Shown one piece after another: positions 1 to 7,850 of a stretch of 64,000 nt of DNA; within the stretch, counting starts at the first letter, position 1; every line of letters starts with the position of its first letter. Under the pieces are notes generated by a model. It was not told the DNA's origin and searched no databases. It worked only from the letters and a program-made list of their open reading frames with translations. Source of the stretch: an uncultured Flavobacterium sp. (GTDB taxonomy: Bacteria; Bacteroidota; Bacteroidia; Flavobacteriales; Flavobacteriaceae); contig NZ_CAMLDD010000024.1 in assembly GCF_946478785.1 (NCBI RefSeq), forward strand, positions 29,372-93,371. The letters are read 5' to 3'. The position numbers and the translations under genes were made by a program.

Positions 1-821
1 AAACAAGACTAAAATTAGGGCTCAGTTTATATGAGGCTATAAACATCTACGATGTTTGTTCTAAATTAAACATAGATGTACAATTCGTTGATATTAATAT
101 GGAAGGTCTTTATGTAAATAATATCATTATGAACAATACAAGCCAACCCAAAATTATAATTTCACGTCTACGTCCGTTCCCAAGAAGAATTTTTACTTGC
201 GGACATGAATTAGGTCATCATGTTTTTAACCATGGATTAAAATTAGATATTCTTACAGACGAAAATGACAACTCAAATTACAAAAGTGATGATGAGAAAT
301 TAGTTGATGCATTTTCTGCTCATTTGTTAATGCCAATTGCTTGTGTACAATCAGAGTTCAAAAAAAGAAAGCTTGATTTTAATACCGCAAGAGAAATTGA
401 TTATTATATAGTTAGTTCTGTATTAGGGGTTGGATATCAAACGTTAATTACACATTGTAAAGTCAATATGTTAATGAATGAATATAAATACATGGAATTA
501 TCTAAACATACACCTTCCAAAATATTCAAAAAGCATTTTGGCAACGTTGAAGAAAAAGCATATTTCAAGATTATTGATTTTAAAACAAATAATCAACCTA
601 TTGATTTAGAAGTTTCAAACTACTTAGTTATTCCTTCTGATTTAGAAGTTGATAATAACTATTTAGAAAAGATAAAAAGCACAGAAGTTGGGACACTATA
701 TTTAGCGAAAAAATCTGGAATATCTTCCATTTATTCAACAAGTGGTGAAACCAGTTGCTTTGTGAGAATCCAACCACAGAACTATATTGGTTTTGCGGAA
801 TATAGACATTTAGAAAACTAA
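1..821 (+). CDS. ImmA/IrrE-family metallo-endopeptidase, 5' end cut by window edge
   Basis: The reading frame is open from base 3, so the gene begins upstream of the window; the ATG at 99 is internal. The zinc-protease motif HELGH (bases 204-218) and a downstream DAFSAHLLMP segment are typical of ImmA/IrrE (DUF955) proteases, which cleave or inactivate repressors in mobile elements and stress responses. The part before ATG 99 (LSLYEAINIYDVCSKLNI) is the usual helical lead-in to this fold. Whether a helix-turn-helix precedes it cannot be seen. The stop is 4 nt before the next gene, so it belongs to the five-gene operon ending at 3561 and is a candidate regulator of it. Family assignment is firm; substrate is unknown. 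Confidence 0.88.
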   Translation, partial: TRLKLGLSLYEAINIYDVCSKLNIDVQFVDINMEGLYVNNIIMNNTSQPKIIISRLRPFPRRIFTCGHELGHHVFNHGLKLDILTDENDNSNYKSDDEKLVDAFSAHLLMPIACVQSEFKKRKLDFNTAREIDYYIVSSVLGVGYQTLITHCKVNMLMNEYKYMELSKHTPSKIFKKHFGNVEEKAYFKIIDFKTNNQPIDLEVSNYLVIPSDLEVDNNYLEKIKSTEVGTLYLAKKSGISSIYSTSGETSCFVRIQPQNYIGFAEYRHLEN

Positions 822-825
822 TAAA

Positions 826-1569
826 ATGAATATACCAGTACTAATAGAAGAGAATAATTTATCGAAAGCATGGTGTAAAGTGTTACAACATATAATCGAT
901 AACTCGGGTAATGAAATTACACCATTAGTTTTGACTTTATCTGATTTTGACGAGGATAACACTATAAAAAACGAATTGAACAAAGATTTGGCAGAACACC
1001 AACTAGATTCAATTGATATTGTTTCTGAAACAATATTTCCACAATCTTTATATCTGTTTAACAAAAGTAACCGGCAAGAGTTGTTTAGATTGTATTTAGA
1101 AAACGTTTTACCAAGACTAAAGAAAATTGATAAGCGAAACAGTGCAGGAACTTATTTTGAACGCCTTATAGCATTTGGAGACAGTAAAAAGAATCAATTA
1201 GAAATAATAATTGATTCTTTAAGTGAAGACTCTAAAATAAAACGTCGCTCGAAATCACAAGCTGCTATTTTTGACCCATTAAAAGACCATAAAAATGGCG
1301 TATTCCAGAGTTTTCCTTGTTTACAACATGTTTCATTCTATAAATCAGAAAATGGAGGATTAATAATAAATAGCTTTTATGCTATGCAGTATTTGTATCA
1401 GAGAGCTTATGGAAACTGGTTAGGGTTAATCAATCTTGGAAAGTTTGTAGCACAGCAAGCTGGATTAGAATTGGAACGATTTAATTGTTTTGTTGGAGTT
1501 GAAAAATTAGACCATTTAACAAAAGCTCAAGCAAAAGGATTAATAATTAAAATGAAGGTAGAAAACTAA
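826..1569 (+). CDS. Thymidylate-synthase-like protein of a hypermodification operon
   Basis: The 247-residue product shows thymidylate synthase fold signatures. C165 in FPCLQHVSFY lies where the ThyA nucleophile sits in its PCH motif. It is followed by LYQRAYGNWLGL, matching the ThyA QRS-x-D-x-FLGL phosphate and dUMP segment, with the Asp replaced by Asn (N197), and then AQQAGLEL. An RRSKSQAAIFDP stretch precedes the Cys. The canonical folate and dUMP pockets are altered, so a standard dTMP synthase is unlikely. TS homologues in phages and in predicted base-modification operons make 5-substituted pyrimidine nucleotides; that role is inferred here from the neighbours. The stop overlaps the next start (TAATG), which implies translational coupling. 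Confidence 0.75.
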   Translation: MNIPVLIEENNLSKAWCKVLQHIIDNSGNEITPLVLTLSDFDEDNTIKNELNKDLAEHQLDSIDIVSETIFPQSLYLFNKSNRQELFRLYLENVLPRLKKIDKRNSAGTYFERLIAFGDSKKNQLEIIIDSLSEDSKIKRRSKSQAAIFDPLKDHKNGVFQSFPCLQHVSFYKSENGGLIINSFYAMQYLYQRAYGNWLGLINLGKFVAQQAGLELERFNCFVGVEKLDHLTKAQAKGLIIKMKVEN

Positions 1570-2603
1570 TGAGTACAATAGCTAAAAAGCAGAACACTTT
1601 TACAATATATAAGCCATTATTACCTGCTAAAACAACAGAGGTATTTGATAGCTATTGGAGGTTTGCGGTATTACGACAAGATGTTTTTTTTAGTCGAATA
1701 CAAGGGGATAAATATCCTTGGACAAACGACCCCATTTTATCTAAACATAAATTTACAAATGCTTACAGGGCTTCGGATAGAGTAAGTCAGTATTTAATTA
1801 AGGAAGTTATTTACAATGATGATTATTCTAACTCACCCGATGAAGTTCTTTTTAGAATACTGTTGTTCAAATTGTTTAACAAAATTGACACATGGGAATT
1901 GCTAAAAAAAAATATTGGAGACTTAAATTATGAAGAATTTGATTTTAAAAGGTATGATAAAGTTCTAAGTAAGGCTTTCGCAGAAAAGAAGACAATCTAT
2001 TCAGCAGCATATATAATGCCTTCTGTAAGGCAATTTGGCTACGAGCGAAAACACTCAAATCATTTAAAATTGATAGATTATATCTTGAAAAAAGACACTT
2101 CTATACAACTTATGGATTGTAACAAAATGCAACAAGCATTTGACATTGTTAAAAGTTTTCCGGGATTAGGCGATTTTTTAGCGTATCAAATTTTAATTGA
2201 CATTAATTACTCTAATATAATTGATTTTTCAGAATCAGAATTTGTAGTACCTGGCCCTGGAGCTTTAGGTGGAATAAGTAAATGCTTTGCTAATACAGGA
2301 GGGTTAAGCAATGTTGAAATCATTAAACTAATGACCGATAGGCAGGAAATGGAATTTGAAAGATTACAGTTAGATTTCAAAACACTTTGGGGAAGGCGAT
2401 TACAACTGATAGATTGTCAAAATTTATTTTGTGAAGTAGATAAGTATGCAAGAGTAAAACATCCTGATATAAAAGGCAATAGTGATAGAGTAAGGATTAA
2501 GCAAGTGTACAAACTTAACTCTAAACCTATTGACTATTGGTTTCCTCCAAAATGGGGAATTAACGAAAACATTATTTCTGATTTAAAGAATAAAATACTA
2601 TGA
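1569..2603 (+). CDS. HMUDK_hel / aGPT-Pplase-type DNA base hypermodification protein
   Basis: The 344-residue product has the conserved N-terminal block of this family: a YWRF-x-VLRQ-like segment near residue 30, then PWTNDPIL and KFTNAYRASDRVSQYLI (about 50-77). A helix-hairpin-helix-like FPGLGDFLAYQILID follows near 197-211, as in the HhH DNA glycosylase superfamily, then VPGPGALGGI. Proteins of this type (5-hmdU DNA kinase helical domain, alpha-glutamyl/putrescinyl thymine pyrophosphorylase clade) act on modified thymine bases in phage hypermodification pathways. No P-loop kinase domain is attached here, so the protein probably handles or recognises a modified base rather than phosphorylating it. 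It is coupled to both neighbours by overlapping stop and start codons. Confidence 0.72.
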   Translation: MSTIAKKQNTFTIYKPLLPAKTTEVFDSYWRFAVLRQDVFFSRIQGDKYPWTNDPILSKHKFTNAYRASDRVSQYLIKEVIYNDDYSNSPDEVLFRILLFKLFNKIDTWELLKKNIGDLNYEEFDFKRYDKVLSKAFAEKKTIYSAAYIMPSVRQFGYERKHSNHLKLIDYILKKDTSIQLMDCNKMQQAFDIVKSFPGLGDFLAYQILIDINYSNIIDFSESEFVVPGPGALGGISKCFANTGGLSNVEIIKLMTDRQEMEFERLQLDFKTLWGRRLQLIDCQNLFCEVDKYARVKHPDIKGNSDRVRIKQVYKLNSKPIDYWFPPKWGINENIISDLKNKIL

Positions 2604-3184
2604 TAAAACAAATTAAGAAAAAGTTTTTTGACGACAACTATATATCTGGGGAGCAAATCCCTAGATATTTTAACGTGTCATTTAAAGAAGTAGGAAATGA
2701 CCAAAAGAACGAAGTAAGAGTAATTTTTAATGGAACTGAACAACTTGGAGATGTTATTAATGACAACTCTTATAAAAATGATTACTATCGTTATCATGAT
2801 ATATTTCATTATTCGTTTGCCGCTCTATTGGGATGGTCTCCATGTACAAGAGCCATGATGAAAAGAAAACGAAAAAGTAACACTTTGGTTGATGAAATAG
2901 AAGACGGTGCAAGAGCCACAATTACGGAGGAAGCAATTTCTATGATTATATTTAATGAAGCAAAAAGAAAGAATTTTTTTAAAGGAAAATCAAAAGTATC
3001 AAAAACTACTTTGAGAATAATTAAAGAAATGACAGAGAATTTTGAAGTAAGCGTTCGTACCTCTGAAGAATGGGAATATGCCATATTACAATCTTATGCT
3101 GCTTTTAGATTTCTGATATCAAATCAGGGCGGTCTTATAGAATTTGATACAGCAAATAGAAAATTAAAACATATTTCATTTTAG
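2600..3184 (+). CDS. MazG-C-like hypermodification-associated protein
   Basis: The 194-residue product contains YRYHDIFHYSFAALLGWSP (about 63-81), a basic KRKRKS stretch, DEIEDGARA and an EEAIS helix (about 99-114). This matches the alpha-helical domain found C-terminal to MazG nucleotide pyrophosphohydrolases in predicted base-hypermodification operons. The His, Glu and Asp residues in these blocks could bind metal. A separate N-terminal MazG domain is not present, so it may work as a stand-alone version. Its ATG overlaps the previous stop in an ATGA arrangement. The family link is by motif recognition; the biochemical role, perhaps hydrolysis or handling of modified dNTPs, is inferred. Confidence 0.62.
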   Translation: MIKQIKKKFFDDNYISGEQIPRYFNVSFKEVGNDQKNEVRVIFNGTEQLGDVINDNSYKNDYYRYHDIFHYSFAALLGWSPCTRAMMKRKRKSNTLVDEIEDGARATITEEAISMIIFNEAKRKNFFKGKSKVSKTTLRIIKEMTENFEVSVRTSEEWEYAILQSYAAFRFLISNQGGLIEFDTANRKLKHISF

Positions 3185-3186
3185 TA

Positions 3187-3561
3187 ATGATTATTTCAAT
3201 TGGCTGTGATATAGTAGAACATACTGTTTCACGAAAGTTAGATTGGGAAAATAATAGAGCTATACAATCTAGAATCTTTTCTAATAGGGAGTTAGACCTC
3301 TGTCCAGCAAAAGGAACACTACAATTTCTTTCGGGTAGATTTGCGGCAAAGGAGGCTATTCTAAAATGCTTGTTTACAGGTATGGAAGACGGAATTGCTT
3401 TAACCGATATTGAAATATTAAAAGAAGATGCAGGAAGACCAAATATAATCTTATCAGGTACTCCACTACACCTATCTATATCTTTAGGGATTAAGAACTG
3501 GCATGTTAGTATAAGCCATTCTTCTTCTTTCTCTCAGGCTTTTGTTATTGCTGAAGGATAA
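3187..3561 (+). CDS. Holo-ACP-synthase-type 4'-phosphopantetheinyl transferase
   Basis: The 124-residue product is the length of AcpS. It carries GCDIVEH near the N-terminus (D8, Mg ligand in AcpS), a FSNREL segment, GRFAAKEAILKCL (E56, second Mg ligand) and a C-terminal HVSISHSSSFSQAFV, all hallmarks of group I phosphopantetheinyl transferases. These move phosphopantetheine from CoA to a serine of a carrier protein. It starts 2 nt after the previous stop and is the last gene of the hypermodification-like operon; no carrier protein is visible in the window. This may be a second AcpS beside the housekeeping copy. An attractive but unproven idea is that the fold moves a CoA-derived group onto a modified base. 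Confidence 0.82.
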   Translation: MIISIGCDIVEHTVSRKLDWENNRAIQSRIFSNRELDLCPAKGTLQFLSGRFAAKEAILKCLFTGMEDGIALTDIEILKEDAGRPNIILSGTPLHLSISLGIKNWHVSISHSSSFSQAFVIAEG

Positions 3562-3567
3562 AAATCC

Positions 3568-4203
3568 TTACACAAACTCCCCAATGTCAAAATCATTCAA
3601 ATCACTTTTCCGCAAAGTGGAAGAACTGGCATCCGTTTCAGAAATGATTGTGCTATCCAAAAGCTCGGCAATTTTTCTGGATGCACCGTCTATGGAATTT
3701 TCCAGTAGACTGAATAATTCGGTTCCCTGTATTTTCTGAACTATAGCTATCGCTGTTTCCTTTTGGGCTGTTTCCAACTTTTCTTTTTGGAGCAATACCC
3801 CCACGGAGCTTAGTTCTTCAAAAGTAACCCCTTGGGCTAAACCATTATTGCCACCGGATATTCCATACCTTTTCCATTCTTCTTCCTCTTCCTCAAAATC
3901 AGGCGTATTACTAAAAACCTTATCCAGCTCTTCCTGCGGAATTTGAATACCTAAGTTTTCATTCTCGTCGTATTCTATGTCTAAATTATCAGGATTAAAA
4001 TTTGGTTCCTCCACTTGGCGATCAGTGGCGGTGTTTGGCACTAATTGGCTTCTTATAGATTTCGGTTGTCCCATTATATCTGGATGATTAGGATTGACTT
4101 TTTCCTGTTTCGGCTTTTGCTCCGACCTCTTTTTGATAACAATCTTATCATGCAACAATAGCCCAATGACTATCAGCAGGCATATTACAATTAATGTTTC
4201 CAT
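3568..4203 (-). CDS. Conjugal transfer protein, TraD-like
   Basis: The 211-residue product starts with a single membrane helix (LIVICLLIVIGLLL), followed by a basic stop-transfer stretch and a long acidic, Gln/Glu-rich region. I recognise it as the small TraD-type protein that follows the ParA and DUF3408 genes in Bacteroidetes conjugative transposons. Its function is unknown; one membrane anchor with a cytoplasmic tail is the only visible topology. It lies 5 nt downstream of the DUF3408 gene in the same operon. In complete elements traE and further tra genes follow. Here the stop is 7 nt from the stop of a convergent, unrelated gene, so the operon appears interrupted or truncated at this point. 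Confidence 0.66.
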   Translation of the reverse strand: METLIVICLLIVIGLLLHDKIVIKKRSEQKPKQEKVNPNHPDIMGQPKSIRSQLVPNTATDRQVEEPNFNPDNLDIEYDENENLGIQIPQEELDKVFSNTPDFEEEEEEWKRYGISGGNNGLAQGVTFEELSSVGVLLQKEKLETAQKETAIAIVQKIQGTELFSLLENSIDGASRKIAELLDSTIISETDASSSTLRKSDLNDFDIGEFV

Positions 4204-4208
4204 AACTA

Positions 4209-4646
4209 TTAAATCGGTTTATACTTTTCGTTATAGCTCTTGGTAATCTGTTCGGCAAATTCCTGAAAATGATAATCCAGTAAGTTGTCCAAATAAGCAT
4301 AAATAGTAATCTTATCTTCGCCAATCACCTGTATGATGCGTGTCAATTTTTCATGAAATTCTGGTCTGATATAAACTGTTTTTCCGTCACGGGCATTGGT
4401 GTCTGATTTCTTAAAAAATGTACTTTCGTAATCTACTTCAGAATTTCTCTTACTACGGATCTTATCCCTGACAGCCTGTTTCTCCTGTGATAGTTCCTTT
4501 GGCTTAACGACCTCCGTTTCGGTTATTTTTGGTTCAGGTTCCGGTGGAAGCTGTAACCCTTCTTTCTTTACACCGTCAACCATCAGATTCATCATTAACT
4601 CCTCGTCAATATCAGGAGTAATTTTTTTCTTATTATCTTTTTCCAT
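4209..4646 (-). CDS. DUF3408 conjugative-transposon protein (TraB/TraC-like)
   Basis: The 145-residue product has a charged, low-complexity N-terminal half and a C-terminal block, KTVYIRPEFHEKLTRIIQVIG followed by ITIYAYLDNLLDYHFQEF. This is the DUF3408 signature, probably a ribbon-helix-helix-like DNA-binding fold. In Bacteroidetes ICEs the gene always sits next to a ParA gene. By analogy with ParA/ParB pairs it may be the DNA-binding partner, recognising sites near the operon; that is inference. It is 5 nt downstream of parA. Confidence 0.75.
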   Translation of the reverse strand: MEKDNKKKITPDIDEELMMNLMVDGVKKEGLQLPPEPEPKITETEVVKPKELSQEKQAVRDKIRSKRNSEVDYESTFFKKSDTNARDGKTVYIRPEFHEKLTRIIQVIGEDKITIYAYLDNLLDYHFQEFAEQITKSYNEKYKPI

Positions 4647-4651
4647 AGGGA

Positions 4652-5419
4652 TTATAATTGAATGATTTTTAAAAATTCGTTCATAAAAAGGTCTAGTTGG
4701 CAGGCGTTCATCAACCTTTCGTCCGGAGGCATCAGCGTTGAGCGAAAAATAGCTTTGCTGCTCACTTCGCTTTCTTTGCGAAAGCGTGTGCTGTTTTTGA
4801 CTTGGCTTTGCATCAGACTAAATCCCAAATCATTGATAAGGTTGTTATACACATCGTATAAAGGTGTGCTCTCCCTGCCATCAACCTGGTTCCAGAACAG
4901 GTTGATCGTTTTTATGGAAGTTTCACCTTTTTTCATAATCACATCTTGCAAGAGCTGTGTGAAAACGAGCGTGCTTTCCATTACTACACGATCTGCCGTG
5001 ATTGGCGTAAAAATGTGGTGCATTCCCGCCAATGCTTTCAGAATACCCGGCGTGTTTACCGTTCCCGGAAGGTCAAAAAATACAGCATCAATTGAAACCG
5101 GAGAAGCCTCAACAAATTCGTTGGCTGCTTCCAGTACGCTATCCGCTCTGTGTTGAATAATCTCGTACGCCTTTTTGTTTATAGTGGTAAACTGTTTGTA
5201 CGCCAACTTTTTCAAAGCCTCGTTTTCCATTACCATTTTCAAATCACGCTCTTTCATTTTCAACAGGCTATGCTGTGGAAAATCTGCATCAAATACAGCT
5301 ACATTGTAACCCAAACGATAATGCAGGATGCTTGCCGCAAGTGTTGTGAACGTACTCTTACCTACACCGCCTTTTTGAGAAGAAAAGGCGATAAAAACTG
5401 TTTTGTGTTTTGCATTCAT
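4652..5419 (-). CDS. ParA/Soj-family ATPase (TraA of Bacteroidetes ICEs)
   Basis: The 255-residue product is a deviant-Walker ATPase: KGGVGKST at about residues 16-23, then VAVFDADFPQ and FFDLPGTVN as Walker A' and Walker B. Soj/ParA proteins position DNA by ATP-dependent, non-specific DNA binding. In Bacteroidetes conjugative transposons this gene heads the tra operon. The promoter I propose lies about 340 nt upstream (-7 box at 5754-5761), which leaves an unusually long leader filled with TAGGT/ACCTA words. Length and motifs are normal for the family. Confidence 0.9.
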   Translation of the reverse strand: MNAKHKTVFIAFSSQKGGVGKSTFTTLAASILHYRLGYNVAVFDADFPQHSLLKMKERDLKMVMENEALKKLAYKQFTTINKKAYEIIQHRADSVLEAANEFVEASPVSIDAVFFDLPGTVNTPGILKALAGMHHIFTPITADRVVMESTLVFTQLLQDVIMKKGETSIKTINLFWNQVDGRESTPLYDVYNNLINDLGFSLMQSQVKNSTRFRKESEVSSKAIFRSTLMPPDERLMNACQLDLFMNEFLKIIQL

Positions 5420-5439
5420 CTTTTTAACTTTTTTTAAAT

Positions 5440-5756
5440 TATTTATATACTCATTTACGTAGGTGCCTATGTTTGCAGTCTGCTACATATTTATCTCTGC
5501 ATATAGGTATGTTTCTCAATACAGATATATTTAGACAGGCATTTATGCACCTAAACACATACCTCTGTAGGTGTGCAGGTAAGTAAGTTTGTATCGAAAA
5601 ACCTACTTACTGATATGCCTGCATCTCTACAGATAGAATTACACAGATAGGTATCTGAAGATGTACTTTCCTATGTACTTGTTTTTTTATCTATCTACCT
5701 CGATAGTTATATACTTAGCTTGTTACGTGCATAACTATTTATGCAGGTCGGTACAA
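5440..5756. repeat. TAGGT/ACCTA word array, possible centromere or structured leader
   Basis: No gene is seen here. In about 300 bp the words ACCTA/TAGGT and close variants (CACCTA, TACCT, CAGGT) recur on both strands near 5459, 5503, 5548, 5563, 5572, 5579, 5610, 5648, 5695 and 5743. The region is very AT-rich. Clustered short words beside a parA gene resemble a parS-type partition site. Alternatively, because the proposed parA promoter lies at its far end, it could be a structured RNA leader. Confidence 0.4.
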
Positions 5757-5825
5757 ATAAAAAGAGATAAATAAGCAGTTCCTTCAATGTGGCAGTTTTT
5801 GGCGTTCAAAGGCAGTTTTTGGCAC
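5754..5825 (-). promoter_or_regulatory. ICE tandem element A with -7-like box, parA operon promoter
   Basis: Two units 20 bp apart are seen on the plus strand at 5789-5825: GTGGCAG-N2-TTTGGC, then AGGCAG-N2-TTTGGC. On the minus strand a TTTATTTG box (5761-5754) begins 28 nt beyond the element. The same arrangement and spacing recur at elements B (17841) and C (25166), so this is likely an ICE-specific operator plus promoter. Confidence 0.55.
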
Positions 5826-5986
5826 TGTGTCACAGTACAATGCTTTCAAAAACAAGCCTTTACTTTGTGTAATGATTTTTATTAACGGATTTATGCAAAA
5901 GTCTTTTGACATATCAGGTGGCAACGGGAACGGCAACAAGCCGTTTTTCCCTGTTACATTCAATCCGACCCGTAGGGCGGATTATT

Positions 5987-6075
5987 GTGTTCATCAGAAC
6001 ACGGCAAGTTGTGTTTTAAGGCACTCGAAACCGAGTTAGTGCCTAAAACAACTTGCCCTGCCGGGAGCTAAAAAA
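5987..6075. other. Candidate oriT with inverted repeats and RP4-like nick region
   Basis: An inverted repeat GTGTTC-N4-GAACAC lies at 5987-6002. A longer imperfect one follows: the left arm GGCAAGTTGTGTTTTAAGGC (6003-6022) pairs with the right arm GCCTAAAACAACTTGCC (6041-6057), with CACTCG and CGAG flanking the loop. The right arm runs into CCCTGCCGGG (6056-6065), close to the RP4 nick region CCTG/CCCGG, which also follows an inverted repeat. It sits 60 bp upstream of mobA, the usual oriT position. Confidence 0.55.
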
Positions 6076-6121
6076 CACTCTCCGAAGTCGAGGTTTTGTG
6101 TAGATTAAAAATGGATTAGTG

Positions 6122-6559
6122 ATGAACGACAACAGTAACAAAAAACAGAATAAGGGCGGACGGATACCTAAGACCGACCCAAGCATCCACCGCCACGTTT
6201 TCCGTCTTACAGACGAAGAAAATGCCAAACTTTTATCGCTTTTTGAAGCATCGGGAATGTCCAATAAAGCAAAGTTTATCATTTCCCTGCTGTTCAGTAA
6301 GGAAATGAAATCGGTCAAAATTGACAAAGGAACGGTTGATTTTTATATGCGACTTACTTCTTTTCACAGCCAATTCCGTTCTGTGGGTGTGAACTATAAT
6401 CAGATTGTGAAGCTGTTGTACCGTCATTTTTCCGAGAAAAAGGCGGCGGCATTTCTCTATAAATTGGAAAAACAGACGGCTGAAATGGCGGTGTTATGCC
6501 AAAAAATCATTCAGATAAGTGAGGAATTTGAAGCAAAATATCTGAAAAAACAGCCTTAG
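6122..6559 (+). CDS. mobA: MobA-type relaxosome accessory protein
   Basis: The product of about 145 residues has a basic N-terminus (KKQNKGGRIPK), then HRHVFRLTDEENAKLLSLF and a helical region ending in a predicted coiled coil. This is the ribbon-helix-helix MobC/MobA-like accessory protein that binds oriT and helps the relaxase. A GTG at 6119 directly precedes the ATG at 6122; either could be used. It lies just downstream of the candidate oriT and 2 nt upstream of the relaxase gene, as in other Bacteroidetes ICEs. Confidence 0.85.
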   Translation: MNDNSNKKQNKGGRIPKTDPSIHRHVFRLTDEENAKLLSLFEASGMSNKAKFIISLLFSKEMKSVKIDKGTVDFYMRLTSFHSQFRSVGVNYNQIVKLLYRHFSEKKAAAFLYKLEKQTAEMAVLCQKIIQISEEFEAKYLKKQP

Positions 6560-6561
6560 AA

Positions 6562-7833
6562 ATGATAGCAAAGATTGGTAGAAGTAGAAATTTATACGGT
6601 GCATTGGCTTACAATCAGCTCAAAGTGGAGAATGAAAACGGACTGATTTTGTTCGCCAATAAGATAATTGAAACCGCTAACGGTCATTATTCCGTTGCAC
6701 AATTAGCCCAATCTTTTGCTCCTTACCTTATAGCCAACCGCAATACAGAAAAGCATACGGTGCATATTTCGCTCAATCCGAACCCGAAAGACAAGGTTAG
6801 TGATGACAAGTTTAGGGAAATGGCAGAGGAATATATGAGGGAAATGGGTTACGGCGAACAGCCTTTTGTTGTGTTTAAACATACCGATATTGACCGCAGC
6901 CATATCCATATCGTATCGGTTTGCGTGGACGAAGAGGGCAAAAAGATTTCGGATAAGTTCGAGAAAATGCGGTCTATGAATGTATGCCGTGAACTTGAAA
7001 GGAAATACAGATTGATACCAGCAACAGACAAAGAACATAAACAAAATGATAAGGTATTCCGTCCAGTGGATTATCGGGCTGGCGATGTGAAAAGTCAGAT
7101 AGCTTCGGTAGTACGACACCTGCCTAACTATTATCAATATCAAACTTTGGGAGAATACAATGCTTTGCTTTCCCTGTTCAATGTTACGACCGAAAAAGTG
7201 GAAGGCGAATTGCAGGGAAAACCACAGCAAGGTTTATTATACATTCCGTTAAATAAAAAAGGCGAAAGAACTGGACACCCGTTTAAGGCTTCGTTGTTTG
7301 GAAAAAATGCAGGATTTCCAGCTTTGGAATTACATTTTGCGAAATGCAAAACGGCTTTGAAAGGCAATCCAATCCAAAAGACTTTACAATCCGCAGTTAC
7401 CATTGCCCTGAAATCAACAAGCGATGAGCAGGCTTTTAAAAAGCAATTAGCTGAACAGGGCATTAACGTAGTGGTGCGTAGAAATGATGCTGGGCGTATT
7501 TACGGAATGACTTTCATAGACCATAATTCTAAAACGGTTTGGAACGGTTCACGTTTGGGCAAGGAACTTTCTGCCAATGTCTTTAATAATTATTGGAACA
7601 ATAACATCAAACCAGAAATTAAAGAACCTGTTTTACAGCAACCCAAGCTACCCACATCAAATGATACGGATATTCCTGCGGAAGAACCACACCATTTGTT
7701 TGACTTTTTAACTACGGAAAAACACGAAGACGGTTTGATTGAAGCATTAGGCGGTTTATTGCCCGAAGCCCAGAGCGAAGATTACGAAGAACAGGACTTT
7801 GCTAACAAGATGAGAAAGAAAAGGAGAAAATAA
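6562..7833 (+). CDS. mobB: MobB relaxase (MobP-type mobilisation nuclease)
   Basis: The 423-residue product has relaxase motifs. HTVHISLNPNP (about residue 72) precedes the metal-binding three-His motif HTDIDRSHIHIVS (about 106-118). The catalytic Tyr is expected near the N-terminus, probably in RNLYGALAYNQ. Relaxases nick oriT and stay bound to the transferred strand. The protein follows mobA with a 2-nt gap, and the coupling protein is downstream after three cargo genes. The C-terminal quarter is charged and lacks a recognisable domain. Confidence 0.88.
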   Translation: MIAKIGRSRNLYGALAYNQLKVENENGLILFANKIIETANGHYSVAQLAQSFAPYLIANRNTEKHTVHISLNPNPKDKVSDDKFREMAEEYMREMGYGEQPFVVFKHTDIDRSHIHIVSVCVDEEGKKISDKFEKMRSMNVCRELERKYRLIPATDKEHKQNDKVFRPVDYRAGDVKSQIASVVRHLPNYYQYQTLGEYNALLSLFNVTTEKVEGELQGKPQQGLLYIPLNKKGERTGHPFKASLFGKNAGFPALELHFAKCKTALKGNPIQKTLQSAVTIALKSTSDEQAFKKQLAEQGINVVVRRNDAGRIYGMTFIDHNSKTVWNGSRLGKELSANVFNNYWNNNIKPEIKEPVLQQPKLPTSNDTDIPAEEPHHLFDFLTTEKHEDGLIEALGGLLPEAQSEDYEEQDFANKMRKKRRK

Positions 7834-7850
7834 AAAAAATAGCATACTTT

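Noticed and set aside
5827..6039. Open frame of 70 codons across the oriT region
   Set aside because: It runs over the inverted repeats of the candidate oriT, has no recognisable protein features and starts inside promoter element A.
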